Assembly (NCBI GenBank): GCA_008690995.1
Contig: VRMN01000001.1
Coordinates: 1,240,001 to 1,304,000, forward strand
Direction of reading: 5' to 3'
DNA length: 64,000 bases
Source: Porphyridium purpureum
Lineage: Eukaryota; Rhodophyta; Bangiophyceae; Porphyridiales; Porphyridiaceae
Positions within the stretch are counted from its first letter, which is position 1, and each line of letters opens with the position of its first letter. Positions 39,080-48,716 of this stretch are shown one piece after another. The notes under the pieces are model-generated. The model searched no databases. It saw only the letters and a program-made list of their open reading frames with translations, and was not told the origin of the DNA. Position numbers and translations under genes: made by a program.

Positions 39080-40219
39080 TCACCTGTTCTCTCTGTATTT
39101 GGCCCAGCCAAACATGAACTGGCCAATCAGCGCAACGCCGAGCCCAAGCACATTGACTGGATTGGGGATGTAGTCCTTCGTCAGCATGCCCAGCACACTC
39201 TGGAGTGCATTCTTTGCTTGCGCCGACACCACCGTGGTGAGCGGCGATGTCACAGACGTGGCCAGAACGCTGCAGAATGTGATAGCAAACGCACTCAATG
39301 AGCTCGAGAGAAAAAGCGGGAAAAATTCTGGCCGCGTGAAAATGACATCGTCTTTGGCTATCATCATCTGATACACGAGCTTGGCCTCTCCGGACCCGAC
39401 CCAAATCAAGATGTTTGGCACGAGGTTGAATGAGAAGAGATACAGGCTGAGCACAAACGGAGAAATCGGATTCTCGCGGTCCATGGCCTTCTTAATCAGC
39501 ACTAGATACATTGCCGTGAAGGAATTGTTCGCGAACACAAGAACGTAGCCGAGTAAGGAGAAAGTAGCGTCTGACAAGCCGCTGATCACGGACCCAATGG
39601 CGATAATAAGAACAGCAATGGCGACATAGAGCGACGGATACTTATGTAGCTCTATCATTTCTGACATCATTGTAAATATGACGGTGAGCCTGCGGAGTGT
39701 GCTGAACATGGGGATATTGACGAGACCCAGCGCCCACAGGCCTACCATCACATTGCACCAGTTGCACAACGAGCACGGAATGAGTTGGATCATTTGAGTT
39801 CGTGAAATGCGCACTTCTGGAAGAAACCCCACGAGTCGCAACAGCACCACCAGGGAGATCGTGGTCACCGCCTGCGAGGTGTAAATTGTCAAGGGTCGGT
39901 TGAATAGATGAAGAAGCGCCTTGTTAATGAACACTGCCCCGACCGAGACACTGTTGAACAGTACCAGCACGAAAAGCGAGTACAGTGTGCTGTGGCCTAC
40001 TTTCTTGCCCGACTCCAGCGCATGCGCACGCGGACTGCTCCCGGTCAGCGGGCCGTCCGAGCCTTTCCTCCGCGCCGCCGCCTGGAGAGCTGCATTGGAG
40101 TCGCTTACCACCGTTTCTGCAGTTGTTCTACCTTCGTATAACGGGACAGTTGACTTCCTTGGCGACCTGGCCGAGAGCTCGGCCGCCGCAGTCATTTTTG
40201 CGTCCGACTGTTCAACCAT
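39080..40219 (-). CDS. nucleotide-sugar transporter, SLC35D-like (drug/metabolite transporter superfamily)
   Basis: 379 residues. A hydrophilic N-terminus of about 75 is followed by eight to ten TM segments. Key match: LVNIPMFSTLRRLTVIFTMMSE, close to the NLPMFT.LRRF...FTM..E block of SLC35D transporters; then GSVISGLSDATFSLLGYVLVFANN and the late CSVLATSVTSPLTTVVSAQAKN and GLGVALIGQFMFGWAKY. Such proteins exchange UDP- or GDP-sugars for nucleoside monophosphate across Golgi or ER membranes. Substrate (UDP-GlcNAc, UDP-GlcA or GDP-sugar) is not decidable. It is head to head with a GT4 glycosyltransferase. Confidence 0.88.
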   Translation of the reverse strand: MVEQSDAKMTAAAELSARSPRKSTVPLYEGRTTAETVVSDSNAALQAAARRKGSDGPLTGSSPRAHALESGKKVGHSTLYSLFVLVLFNSVSVGAVFINKALLHLFNRPLTIYTSQAVTTISLVVLLRLVGFLPEVRISRTQMIQLIPCSLCNWCNVMVGLWALGLVNIPMFSTLRRLTVIFTMMSEMIELHKYPSLYVAIAVLIIAIGSVISGLSDATFSLLGYVLVFANNSFTAMYLVLIKKAMDRENPISPFVLSLYLFSFNLVPNILIWVGSGEAKLVYQMMIAKDDVIFTRPEFFPLFLSSSLSAFAITFCSVLATSVTSPLTTVVSAQAKNALQSVLGMLTKDYIPNPVNVLGLGVALIGQFMFGWAKYRENR

Positions 40220-40774
40220 TATGACTCGAACCACGCCGCACGTGCCACGAGCTCACGAGTCGCGCCGAACGAAAGATCGAAGCCTGAGTTCCCCCCACGC
40301 GTCAATCCGGGACAGATCGTGTCTACCCTTCCGTGCTGGTCGGCAGCTACCTGGTAGGCCTCTCACAAATGCAGATCGATGTCTCGCTGCAGTGGTCGCC
40401 CATCTCCACCGCATCCAACCGACTTGGAGCGCCATTGTTTCACCCATCCCGCTGCAAGCTCGCGCGCAACACATTAATTAACTTTTCTGTATGAGCGGAG
40501 GTACACTTGCGGGTCGATCGCCGCCCAACCTCCGTTATACTATACCCACGTAAGTGTACCCCGCCCGCTTTCAACTGTTCCAAGCGCGATCCACGCGCCG
40601 CGCAAAAAAGGCAGCACTGAGGATACCAGCACTGTACACAAGCAAAGGAACGTGTCGGCTTTGATAAAATCACCCCATTTTATTAGAAACCCGGCAGGTA
40701 CAGTATCTTTGTAGCCGTCGGGATTTTTTCACGTGGGTGCGTGTGCACGCGCAAGGGACGCCAGCGGCAGCAAC
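40220..40774. other. divergent intergenic region between transporter and glycosyltransferase
   Basis: 555 bp. ACTGTAC at 40631-40637 and GTACAGT at 40698-40704, the latter 71 bp from the glycosyltransferase ATG. Related GTACACT/GTGTACC elements near 40500-40556. Confidence 0.5.
40698..40704 (+). promoter_or_regulatory. GTACAGT motif upstream of the GT4 gene
   Basis: AGGTACAGTAT, 71 bp before the GT4 ATG; an ACTGTAC lies at 40631 in the same intergenic region. Confidence 0.45.
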
Positions 40775-42424
40775 ATGGTGGCAAGTTGGTTGGTTTGGTG
40801 TACAGGTTATGTGATGTGGAGGAAGGAGCTGGTTAGACAGAGGCAGAGACACAGAGAGAGAGGCAGAAGGAGAGCGAGGAAAGCAGGAAGGGAGCGCGGG
40901 ACGATGAAGGCGTCAGGTGAGACGCAGACAAGAAGTGGGGATGGCGCCATGGTGGCAGGAGCGGGGCGAGATATTGGGACAGGTGTAGAGGGTACTCCGT
41001 CCGTGGCGGCTGTGGGTGCGTACGACACGGCGGCGTCGGTTCGAGAGGAAAGTGCCGCGGTACCGGCGGGAGAGGTGTGGAAGACGCGAACGGTGCGCGT
41101 GGCTATGCTTGCGTTTGAGTCGCTGTGGACAGATGTGGTCGGCCCGGTCGCAGACTACGTGTGCGGCGTGAGCCAGCTGCTCGTGGCAAAAGGACACGAG
41201 GTGCATGTCTATGTGCGCAGCGAGGAAAAGAAGCACTCGTCTGGATTGGCACAGGAGCAGCGCCCGCCGTACGAGCTGATCAATGGCGTGCATGTGCACC
41301 GCGTGCCGTGCGCGCCGTTTGACCCGTCCGACTTGTTTGACAGCTGCGGTGAGGTGTGTGCGCAGCTCGTGTACTTTTTGGGGAAGACGGAAGAGTTCAT
41401 GGCTGCCCACTTTGACGTCGTGCATGCGCTGGACTGGATGACCGCGCATGCAGTTATCAACCTCAAGCTGAACACCACGCGCACGTGCATCTTTCACCTC
41501 TTCTCGTGCTCTCGCTCTCGAAACGCGGCGCGATCTATGCGCACACAGGGCGAGCTCCCGGAGCGCATTATGCAGCTCGAGGCCGAGGCCATTCAGCATG
41601 CGGACCGCGTCGTGTGCGCCACGAGTGCCCTGTGCGACGAACTAAAGCAGGCGTACGAGTTCGACTGGGAAAAGCTTCGCAAGGCGTCATTGGGCGTGGA
41701 CTGTGAACAGCTCTTTGACGCGCACGCGCTCGCGCCGAAGCAGCGGCGCCGACTGCGCGCGGAGCTGCTGAATAGTTCGGAGCACGGTCACGTCGTCTTC
41801 TTGTTTGCAGGCAGCATGACAGACTCCAAGGGATGTGAGGAACTTTTCAAATCGGCTGTCTCGCTTCTGTTGAGACAAAATCAACGCACGTGCCGTTTCG
41901 TTTTCTACGGGCGAGGCCCATGGCGTGAGAGACTGCGAATGCGTGCCGAGCAGCTCGGCCTGCTGTCAAGATTCCTCTTCTTCTTTGAGCCTCCAGGACA
42001 GGGAATGAAACCAGACGCGGTCGTTGCGAGCGATCTTAAACGAACTGAACCACGCGAGCCGACGCTGATGCAGTTGTATCACCTGTGCGACGTGGTGTGC
42101 GTGCCCAGTGTGTGTGAGTCGACACACGCATCTGTGTTGATGGCTTGGGCCGCGCGTAAGCCCGTTCTCACCAGCGACCACGCCGCGTTCCTGCAGCTCG
42201 TGCAACCTAGCGTCAACGGGATTATAGTCGAACCCAATGAGTTTGGCATTTCTTGGGGCCTAAACGAGCTGCTCGCCATGGACCCTGCGCGGCGCGCGGA
42301 GCTGGGCGAAAAGGGTCGCGTTGTGGTTGCCTTTGAGTACAGCTGGCTGCGTGTCTCTGAACATATCATGGGCGTTTACGAGGAAGTTGCGGGACCGTTC
42401 GCGTACAAGGTCCAGACCATGTGA
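40775..42424 (+). CDS. GT4-family glycosyltransferase (GT-B fold)
   Basis: 549 residues. The first 110 are a variable basic/Ser region with one short hydrophobic stretch. The N-terminal Rossmann half starts at VRVAMLAFESLWTDVVG and has GHEVHVYVR and HFDVVHALDWMT, as in GT4/GT5 enzymes. The nucleotide-sugar half has VFLFAGSMTDSKGCEELF, FYGRGPW and the terminal VPSVCESTHASVLMAWAARKPVL with NGIIVEP. The usual EX7E pair keeps the first Glu, while the second is Met (E-S-T-H-A-S-V-L-M). Probably a retaining glycosyltransferase. The acceptor is unknown; a link with the neighbouring sugar transporter in polysaccharide synthesis is an inference. Confidence 0.85.
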   Translation: MVASWLVWCTGYVMWRKELVRQRQRHRERGRRRARKAGRERGTMKASGETQTRSGDGAMVAGAGRDIGTGVEGTPSVAAVGAYDTAASVREESAAVPAGEVWKTRTVRVAMLAFESLWTDVVGPVADYVCGVSQLLVAKGHEVHVYVRSEEKKHSSGLAQEQRPPYELINGVHVHRVPCAPFDPSDLFDSCGEVCAQLVYFLGKTEEFMAAHFDVVHALDWMTAHAVINLKLNTTRTCIFHLFSCSRSRNAARSMRTQGELPERIMQLEAEAIQHADRVVCATSALCDELKQAYEFDWEKLRKASLGVDCEQLFDAHALAPKQRRRLRAELLNSSEHGHVVFLFAGSMTDSKGCEELFKSAVSLLLRQNQRTCRFVFYGRGPWRERLRMRAEQLGLLSRFLFFFEPPGQGMKPDAVVASDLKRTEPREPTLMQLYHLCDVVCVPSVCESTHASVLMAWAARKPVLTSDHAAFLQLVQPSVNGIIVEPNEFGISWGLNELLAMDPARRAELGEKGRVVVAFEYSWLRVSEHIMGVYEEVAGPFAYKVQTM

Positions 42425-42506
42425 GTAACCGCCCTCCTGAAACCTGGCTGCTGGTTTCAAAGATTTTTTCCCTCCTATCACCGCTGTTGGTTGCACATAT
42501 ACTAAA

Positions 42507-45416
42507 ATGACCCAGTTTCGCCACAAACAAACCGTCACCGCAAACAGGGAAACCGATAGACCGCATATCCGGCGCGACGTACCCGTTCGCGGTGAGCCTA
42601 CGTTTGACTCACAACAGATAAGGAGAGCCATGGACGTCAGGAGCGGGTTCTTGTTCGCGTTGACGCGGAATCGTGCGGATACTCGTCACCCGCACCAATG
42701 GTCTCAGACTTGGGCTTGTCCCGAAGGACCGGCGAGTGCGCCACAGTGTCGGCGGAGGCGTAGCAACGCCTCGGCAGCCGGCCGCGGCGGCGTGGAAAGA
42801 GCACGCAGGCACGCCACGACTTTCGGCTGCATTGTTTGCGGCAGAGCCAGAACACCGCAAGCACTGAAGGCGGCAGAAGTAGGCCGTGAAGAGCGGCCAG
42901 AGCAACCGTCGCAACCGTCGCAACCGTCGCATCCGTCACATCCGTCACAGCAGCGCCAAATTCATGGTATCGACACTGGCGGCCCACAGGGGGAACAGGA
43001 ACCGCAGCAGTATGGTTCTCGTTCGGACAGCTTTGAGCAAATGACGACAGCTGGTTTAGCGCTGCCTATCACAGCCCTGGAGAGCAGGAGCGGCGATGTC
43101 ATATACATGGACCGATACGGCACGAGTCGCTTCCGGAGTCGCATTCCGCAGAACTCGAAATCGTCGTTTTCAACGCTTCTCGAGTGCCTGGATGCAGCCG
43201 TTTCTGATTATTTTGCCCTTCTAAGATCACGAGAGCATGCAGTGGAGGATGAGAATCACGTGCACGATGCCCTGCATATGTCACTGGCCTGGATCGAAAG
43301 GATAACGGCGTCATTCCGCACGCGATATGCTGTACTTGCATGCGTGGGCAAGGTCCTTGTGAAGCTGTTGCGCACCTCACCGGCAGACCATCAGATTTAT
43401 ATTCGGGAGTTCATGTGCGAAAGCAGGTTTGAAAACGAATGGCTCGAAGCCGTATCTGACGCATTATTACGAAGTGCGACGTGTACGTGTACGTACTGCT
43501 GTGAGTCGCATTTACTTTCTTACTTGCTCAGGCAGGGTAGCGACTTTGCACAGAGCCAGGGCCACGTGACGCTTTCCACGTGCTGGCTGTGCAACTTCGA
43601 CCATACGCGGGCGCTGGTGGGCCGACTTCTGCCTCTCCCCGAGCTCGCTCGCCACGCATCGCTGGTGCTACTTTCAGAGCCACCATCAAGCCTGGTGCCT
43701 TCATCGTTTGATCGCGTGGATGGAGCGCACGCGCTTCTTGAACTGTATACGTCACTTTACTTTGTTGCACGCAACGCGGCGCTCAAACGGGTTCAGTGCG
43801 AGCGCATGCCGTTTATCACGTTCGCGAATGTAACGCACGTTCTGGGTGCCGCACAAATGCGACCGGATGCACGGTTTTGGGACACATGGCATATGGCCGC
43901 AGTGGCCGAGCACGGCCAGATGATCGCTGGGATGGACGCACAGGCTCTCGCGAACATCATATGGAGCCTCGGGGCGCAGCGCGTCACTCCGGATCGCACG
44001 GTGCTTTCCGCGCTGATGGAACGGTACACCGCTTTCGGCGCGGATCACAGCAGTGCGCAGGAAACCGCAAATTTTATTTGGGGCGCTTCGCAGATGAATC
44101 GCGAAGCCGTGCTTGCCGCGAGTCTTTCGAACGGAGCGCGTACGTGGCAAAAATGGCTTCGTTCGTTCGTCAGTTCTTCACGAAAGATGAACGCTCACGA
44201 GCTTAGCATTTCCTTGTGGTCGCTGGCCGAGCTTGGGATCGACAAGGCGATCTGTGGCGGTTCGGTTGTGGGTGAGGATTTCGAGTGGTGGGTAGTTTAC
44301 GGTAAGGGAGAGCTGGCGCGCGTGTGGCAACTTGCATTTCGTGAGCGCATGGCAGAGCGCAGTCGAACGAGCAGCACACTCAGCCTTAGAGACAGGCATG
44401 AGTCCCAAACACACGACTGCACCCCGCAGTCGCTTGCCAATGTGCTCTGGGCGCTAGACCGACTCGGGATTGCTCTGCATACCGATTTTCTTCAAGCCTT
44501 TACGTCTGCGTTTTCGCGGTGCAGCGAGGCTGCGAATCCGTTCGAGCTACGCTCCATCTTGCGTTCAATGGTGGCACTGCAGGTGATTCCCAGCGCAGCT
44601 TTTCTTTCTGCCTGGCGGCGCGGATGGGAGGCATCCATGCGGAGTGTGCGTGAAGTCGAAGAAGTGATCGCGCCTACGCGGTCAGATTTGCTGTCGTATG
44701 CTGTATCGCTCACTCAGCTGAAGCAGCTCGATTTTGGTCTCGAAATGATGCAAGCATTCGACACCGCATGTTGTGTCGAGCCGTATCGCGACGGCTACAC
44801 AAGTGCGAGGGAAGAGATGATGACAGCGTCGGATTACAGGTTTGTCGTGTGGGCCTGCAGGAATCTTGGCTATGTGTTGACTGCAAAAGCACGCCAACGG
44901 CTCATGGCAGATTTTGAAGTATGCTTGGAAGCTTTACCGAGTATTGGAAACAGCATGGAACGCTCACGCGCCGAGATGGACGCATTCGCATTCTTGTGGG
45001 GGGCTGTGCATTTCGAATGGGACGTGCCACGCAAAGTGGCGCTCATGTGGAGTGAATGCATGCTTCCGAATATGACCGCAATGAGCGCTGGCGTATTTGT
45101 AAATAGCGTAAGACTGCTCGCCCGCCTTGAGGCACGCGCTTCGAGTGAGTGGTTCGCAGCATGGAGCGCACGCTTCGTAAATAACTCGCAGAGCCAGCCG
45201 CTATGTGCGCGCGCGGTGGTACAATGCTGGTGTGCGTTGGGGCGGCTCGGCATGCGCCCGGACGCCGCGACCGTGCGTGCCTTCGAGTTGTGCTTTCTGG
45301 CCCATCTCGACGAGTACGACTACAAGTCGTTGTTCGAAATAATCAAGGTGTTCCGTTTGTTTGGAATCACACCCGACGCACAGTGGGTCCCTCGCCTCGC
45401 GCAGGAATTGCTGTGA
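42507..45416 (+). CDS. large helical-repeat protein, OPR/Tbc2-like, probable organelle RNA-binding factor
   Basis: 969 residues. The N-terminal 150 are basic and low in acidic residues at first, with a PSQPSQPSHPSHPS tract, compatible with an organelle leader. From about 430 to 960 there are degenerate repeats of some 35-40 residues with the pattern QALANIIWSLGAQRV, ETANFIWGASQM, ELSISLWSLAELGI, QSLANVLWALDRLGI, AFAFLWGAVHFE and so on. The (S/A)NxxWAL core is typical of octotricopeptide-like proteins such as Chlamydomonas Tbc2, which stabilise or activate translation of particular plastid mRNAs. No RAP or nuclease domain is seen at the C-terminus. Target unknown. It starts only 82 bp after the GT4 gene on the same strand. 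Confidence 0.75.
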   Translation: MTQFRHKQTVTANRETDRPHIRRDVPVRGEPTFDSQQIRRAMDVRSGFLFALTRNRADTRHPHQWSQTWACPEGPASAPQCRRRRSNASAAGRGGVERARRHATTFGCIVCGRARTPQALKAAEVGREERPEQPSQPSQPSHPSHPSQQRQIHGIDTGGPQGEQEPQQYGSRSDSFEQMTTAGLALPITALESRSGDVIYMDRYGTSRFRSRIPQNSKSSFSTLLECLDAAVSDYFALLRSREHAVEDENHVHDALHMSLAWIERITASFRTRYAVLACVGKVLVKLLRTSPADHQIYIREFMCESRFENEWLEAVSDALLRSATCTCTYCCESHLLSYLLRQGSDFAQSQGHVTLSTCWLCNFDHTRALVGRLLPLPELARHASLVLLSEPPSSLVPSSFDRVDGAHALLELYTSLYFVARNAALKRVQCERMPFITFANVTHVLGAAQMRPDARFWDTWHMAAVAEHGQMIAGMDAQALANIIWSLGAQRVTPDRTVLSALMERYTAFGADHSSAQETANFIWGASQMNREAVLAASLSNGARTWQKWLRSFVSSSRKMNAHELSISLWSLAELGIDKAICGGSVVGEDFEWWVVYGKGELARVWQLAFRERMAERSRTSSTLSLRDRHESQTHDCTPQSLANVLWALDRLGIALHTDFLQAFTSAFSRCSEAANPFELRSILRSMVALQVIPSAAFLSAWRRGWEASMRSVREVEEVIAPTRSDLLSYAVSLTQLKQLDFGLEMMQAFDTACCVEPYRDGYTSAREEMMTASDYRFVVWACRNLGYVLTAKARQRLMADFEVCLEALPSIGNSMERSRAEMDAFAFLWGAVHFEWDVPRKVALMWSECMLPNMTAMSAGVFVNSVRLLARLEARASSEWFAAWSARFVNNSQSQPLCARAVVQCWCALGRLGMRPDAATVRAFELCFLAHLDEYDYKSLFEIIKVFRLFGITPDAQWVPRLAQELL
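42902..42949. repeat. 9-bp coding repeat (Pro-Ser-Gln/His tract)
   Basis: About five tandem copies of a CAACCGTCG-type unit, drifting to CATCCGTCA, encoding PSQPSQPSHPSHPSQ in the OPR-like protein. Confidence 0.85.
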
Positions 45417-45611
45417 AAGTCTCACAGTGTGGTGACCTCCATTGCGCAAGCATATTTACGATTGTGTTGTTCAAACATCAAGGGACTCTATCTCTATATA
45501 TATCTTACTTTATGCCTTGCGCTACCATTTGGAGCGTGCGCCGGCTACGGTATCGCGTGCGAGATCATCTGGGACGCACATCCAGTCGCTCACACCCTCG
45601 TGAAAAACTAT

Positions 45612-47261
45612 TCAGTACTGGGCGACAAACAATGAATTGAAGTCTGGATTTTCAAGGACATATGGAACGGACAGAGGCGGCTCCGCCTCGTACTCAGCGC
45701 TTGTCACCAGGTCGCAGCTGCCAAGGACGGAGCCAGCATTCTCGTCGTCATCTTCTTCCATAATAAGCAGATCGCCAGGATCGTCGCGGCTCATGAGAAT
45801 GAAATCATAGTCGGTATTCACCGAGTCGTGACATATTCCTGGTACGTGCGAGCCGGCGAGCTCCGGGTTTTCCAAGACGGGAGGCAGGGCAGAACCCGTC
45901 ACTGGGCTGCGTGCACAGTCATCCAGCGTAGCAGGTCCATAAATACCGGTCGAACTGGTACGCGCCGTGTGCGTCAATGGAATGGACGCAGGCGAAACAC
46001 CCTGCTCCGGCGCATCGTGAAGTTGAAGATGCGACGCAGCACGGGCGAGAACCGCAGGCCTTGCCGTACCACATGCCTCCGATAGAGAAAGCGTGGGATA
46101 TCGCAGTGCCAGCGACTCGGACTTGAGGCCGCGCCGTTGCGCCTCGCGCTCGAGCTTCATCTCGTACTTTTGGGCGTGTGTACGCACCTGCTGCGCTGTG
46201 CGCGTGCCCACTGTCGCGGCAATAGCGGTGTAGCTCTTGAGTCCGTGCACTTGTAAACCAAGTAAAAAGCGCTCGTGCTCGGCGCGATTCCAGTAGCGCG
46301 TCTGTCCCTCTGCCGTCCCGGACGAAGCCGCACTCCCGCCCTTCTTCATGCGCTTGTACGGACGGCTGGACGCTGTGCTGGCCACAGACGAATACGCCGG
46401 ACTCGCGGGCACCGCCATCGCAGCCGTGGGGCCCGCCAGGCCCGTGTTCTTAGGCGACAACTCCCGGCTTGTATGAGACACGGGCGACATGATTGGCAAC
46501 GGGCTGGCTCCGCCATCCGACGATACCAATGATTTGGTGGGCGCTGCGGCCTTGGTGTTCCTTTCGGGCGTCGCAGGGTTGTTCAGCGGAGTGTGAGACC
46601 CGTTCGAGTTGCGCATACTCTCAGCGCGCTCGCCAGTGGCACCTAGCTTGAGAGGCACCACTCCTGCCGGCGCTGAACGCTTGTTTTTCCTGACAGGCGA
46701 CAGACGAGATGTGGCTGTTGTCGCGGTCGCCATTCGTGCGTCCTGGTGCTGGGGAGGCGATAGCGACGGCGGCAGTAGCGTGCTCTCTGCATCCTGCTCG
46801 GTGGTTTGGCCAGACGAAATGCTGCTGTTCGATGGCACCGAAGTGCTGGTACCCCCTGGTACCACGCGTGATGGCGTGCTAGGCGCATCGGCCGGCGTGG
46901 CAGACGCAAGGTCAGACTCTTTCGGGTCGTTCAACACCGCAGAAAGGTTTGGCTCGATTGTTGCAGTTCCCTCTGCGCGTGCGACGAGCTCGCGCAGCTT
47001 TTTCAGTTCGGCCACATTGATAGACAGACTGAGCTCGAGCTCTGCGATCCGAATCAGTTGCTGCTGCTGCACCGTGCGCAGCACGTCGCAGCTCACGTGG
47101 ATCGAGCTCGATGACACTGCGCGTGCCGGCGATTTCCCCGGCCCACAGCTCCTGTCCCTCGCTTGATTCTGGAGCTGTGCGGACGCGGCCGGCAGCGCTG
47201 TGGCCACGGGCGCCTTGCCCGGCCGGGCACCGGCCCGTGCTGGGCTCTTCGAATTTGTCAT
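45612..47261 (-). CDS. Myb-like transcription factor, SHAQKYF class
   Basis: 549 residues. Long Ser/Thr/Pro/Ala-rich disordered regions flank one Myb repeat near residues 318-370: YWNRAEHERFLLGLQVHG, then SYTAIAATVGTRTAQQVRTHAQKYEMKL. The third helix carries THAQKY, a variant of the SHAQKY(F) signature, and the middle tryptophan is Tyr, as is usual in single-repeat Mybs related to CCA1/LHY/RVE. A short basic stretch just before the repeat (KRMKKGG) may be a nuclear signal. A short coiled-coil lies near residues 60-95. Nuclear DNA binding is expected; targets are unknown. The family includes circadian and light regulators in plants. Confidence 0.85.
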   Translation of the reverse strand: MTNSKSPARAGARPGKAPVATALPAASAQLQNQARDRSCGPGKSPARAVSSSSIHVSCDVLRTVQQQQLIRIAELELSLSINVAELKKLRELVARAEGTATIEPNLSAVLNDPKESDLASATPADAPSTPSRVVPGGTSTSVPSNSSISSGQTTEQDAESTLLPPSLSPPQHQDARMATATTATSRLSPVRKNKRSAPAGVVPLKLGATGERAESMRNSNGSHTPLNNPATPERNTKAAAPTKSLVSSDGGASPLPIMSPVSHTSRELSPKNTGLAGPTAAMAVPASPAYSSVASTASSRPYKRMKKGGSAASSGTAEGQTRYWNRAEHERFLLGLQVHGLKSYTAIAATVGTRTAQQVRTHAQKYEMKLEREAQRRGLKSESLALRYPTLSLSEACGTARPAVLARAASHLQLHDAPEQGVSPASIPLTHTARTSSTGIYGPATLDDCARSPVTGSALPPVLENPELAGSHVPGICHDSVNTDYDFILMSRDDPGDLLIMEEDDDENAGSVLGSCDLVTSAEYEAEPPLSVPYVLENPDFNSLFVAQY

Positions 47262-48716
47262 GAGGGAGAGCCGCGGCGCACACCACAGAAGAAAGCCTGC
47301 TCCGTGCGAGTCGCGTCACCCTTCACTCACGCCCGCGTGCGTGGAAGTATATCCCACCTCTCAGTACGCGTGTGTCTCGACACAACGCGCGCAGTCCCCA
47401 AATCACGATCCTGGCCCGCTTGATTCACCGCCGCGAATACCTTGGCATCGATGTGTGCCCGTGTCACGCGCGCGAGCCTTCAAATACCGGTCGGCGAGCC
47501 GCGTGTGCTTTTTTGCCTCCAGCCCTTGTTCGCAGCGCTCGTCTGCCTTCCTGGTGCGGCGGGTGGTCTCCTCACTTCCTGTATACTCTTCGCTCTCTCT
47601 GTCCTCTCGCTTCACATCCACCATCCAAATCAGGGCGCTGGTCCACAGCAGCCTCTGTGCATGCGCGTCTGGGTAAGTCTGTGCTCCACGTTTTCCGCCT
47701 ACACCCTTTGCTCTTGCTTCTTCCTCATCACACAACAACATGTGTGCGCGCACAGCCTCGCCAGAACAACCAACAAAAAACACATGCACCTCATTTCGCT
47801 AAGGCTGTGCTCCCTTTTTTTTTTTTTGGCGTTTCGGTCGCACGTGTGTCCAACAAAACCGGGCCGAATTCCGGGTTGCACATTCTCCCATTCAGAGTCC
47901 TAAGAGAGTCTTTAGTCTCAAGGGCCCCTACCACGTGATTTTGCGGTGCCGTGACGCTTGACAGAAAAAAAGGACGCCCCAAAATCTTGCAGGGGATGGT
48001 GCTTTGTGCATGAACCAGACATGCCGTGGTCGGTTGGGGCACGTGGGCGCTTTTTTTGGTAGGGGGCCCGCTTTTGAGGGGTGGGTGTCTGGAATAAAGG
48101 CAACGCGGGCTTTGTGGGAATGGAACGCAGTTTGATAGATTGTTCTTCGAGAAAAAGAAAAGCGCACACTCACAAACACACATAAAAACACGCACGAACA
48201 GATGAATGAGACGTGAGGAGGAACCGTACCCACTACCTCTATATCATATACCGCCATCCAACAATCCAGAACGCCGTAGAATCTATCTCGTTGACATTTC
48301 TCATAGCAACGCCGCACACTCACAAACAGATGGCCGACAACACAGCACGTGAGCGAGTAGAATGTGCAGTCAATCCCCCCGCACCCGCGCGCGCGACATG
48401 GGTGCCTCGTGCGTCCGGCGCAGCTATGAGCGTGGCCGTTTGTGCGCGGCAGCAACTGTGCGACGTCGAGCAAAGGAGCGATGGGCCGTGCGTGTTGGCG
48501 CACGCCGGCGAAAGAAACGCACCAGACGCCTCAACCGGAAATCCTCATGTTCCTCTTCTACACAGTTCGTGCTAGGCGCAGCACCAGACAAGGTGTCTTC
48601 CTTTCAAAGAATATGTTTACGAGTATGTATGGGTCAAAGCGCTGCGGCACTTGGGCAGGCTGCCGCGAAGCACGAATCGCCCAACCACTTGGCGCTTGCT
48701 CTTCTTGCCCTCGCGG
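47262..48716. other. intergenic region, no recognisable gene
   Basis: About 1.45 kb between the Myb start and the ClpR stop. Contains a run of 13 T (47815-47827). Open frames here are short, compositionally odd and unlike any family I know. Confidence 0.5.

Noticed and set aside
47262-48716. Frames of 120-190 codons between the Myb and ClpR genes
   Set aside because: They overlap on both strands, are rich in His, Arg and Cys, and show no domain.
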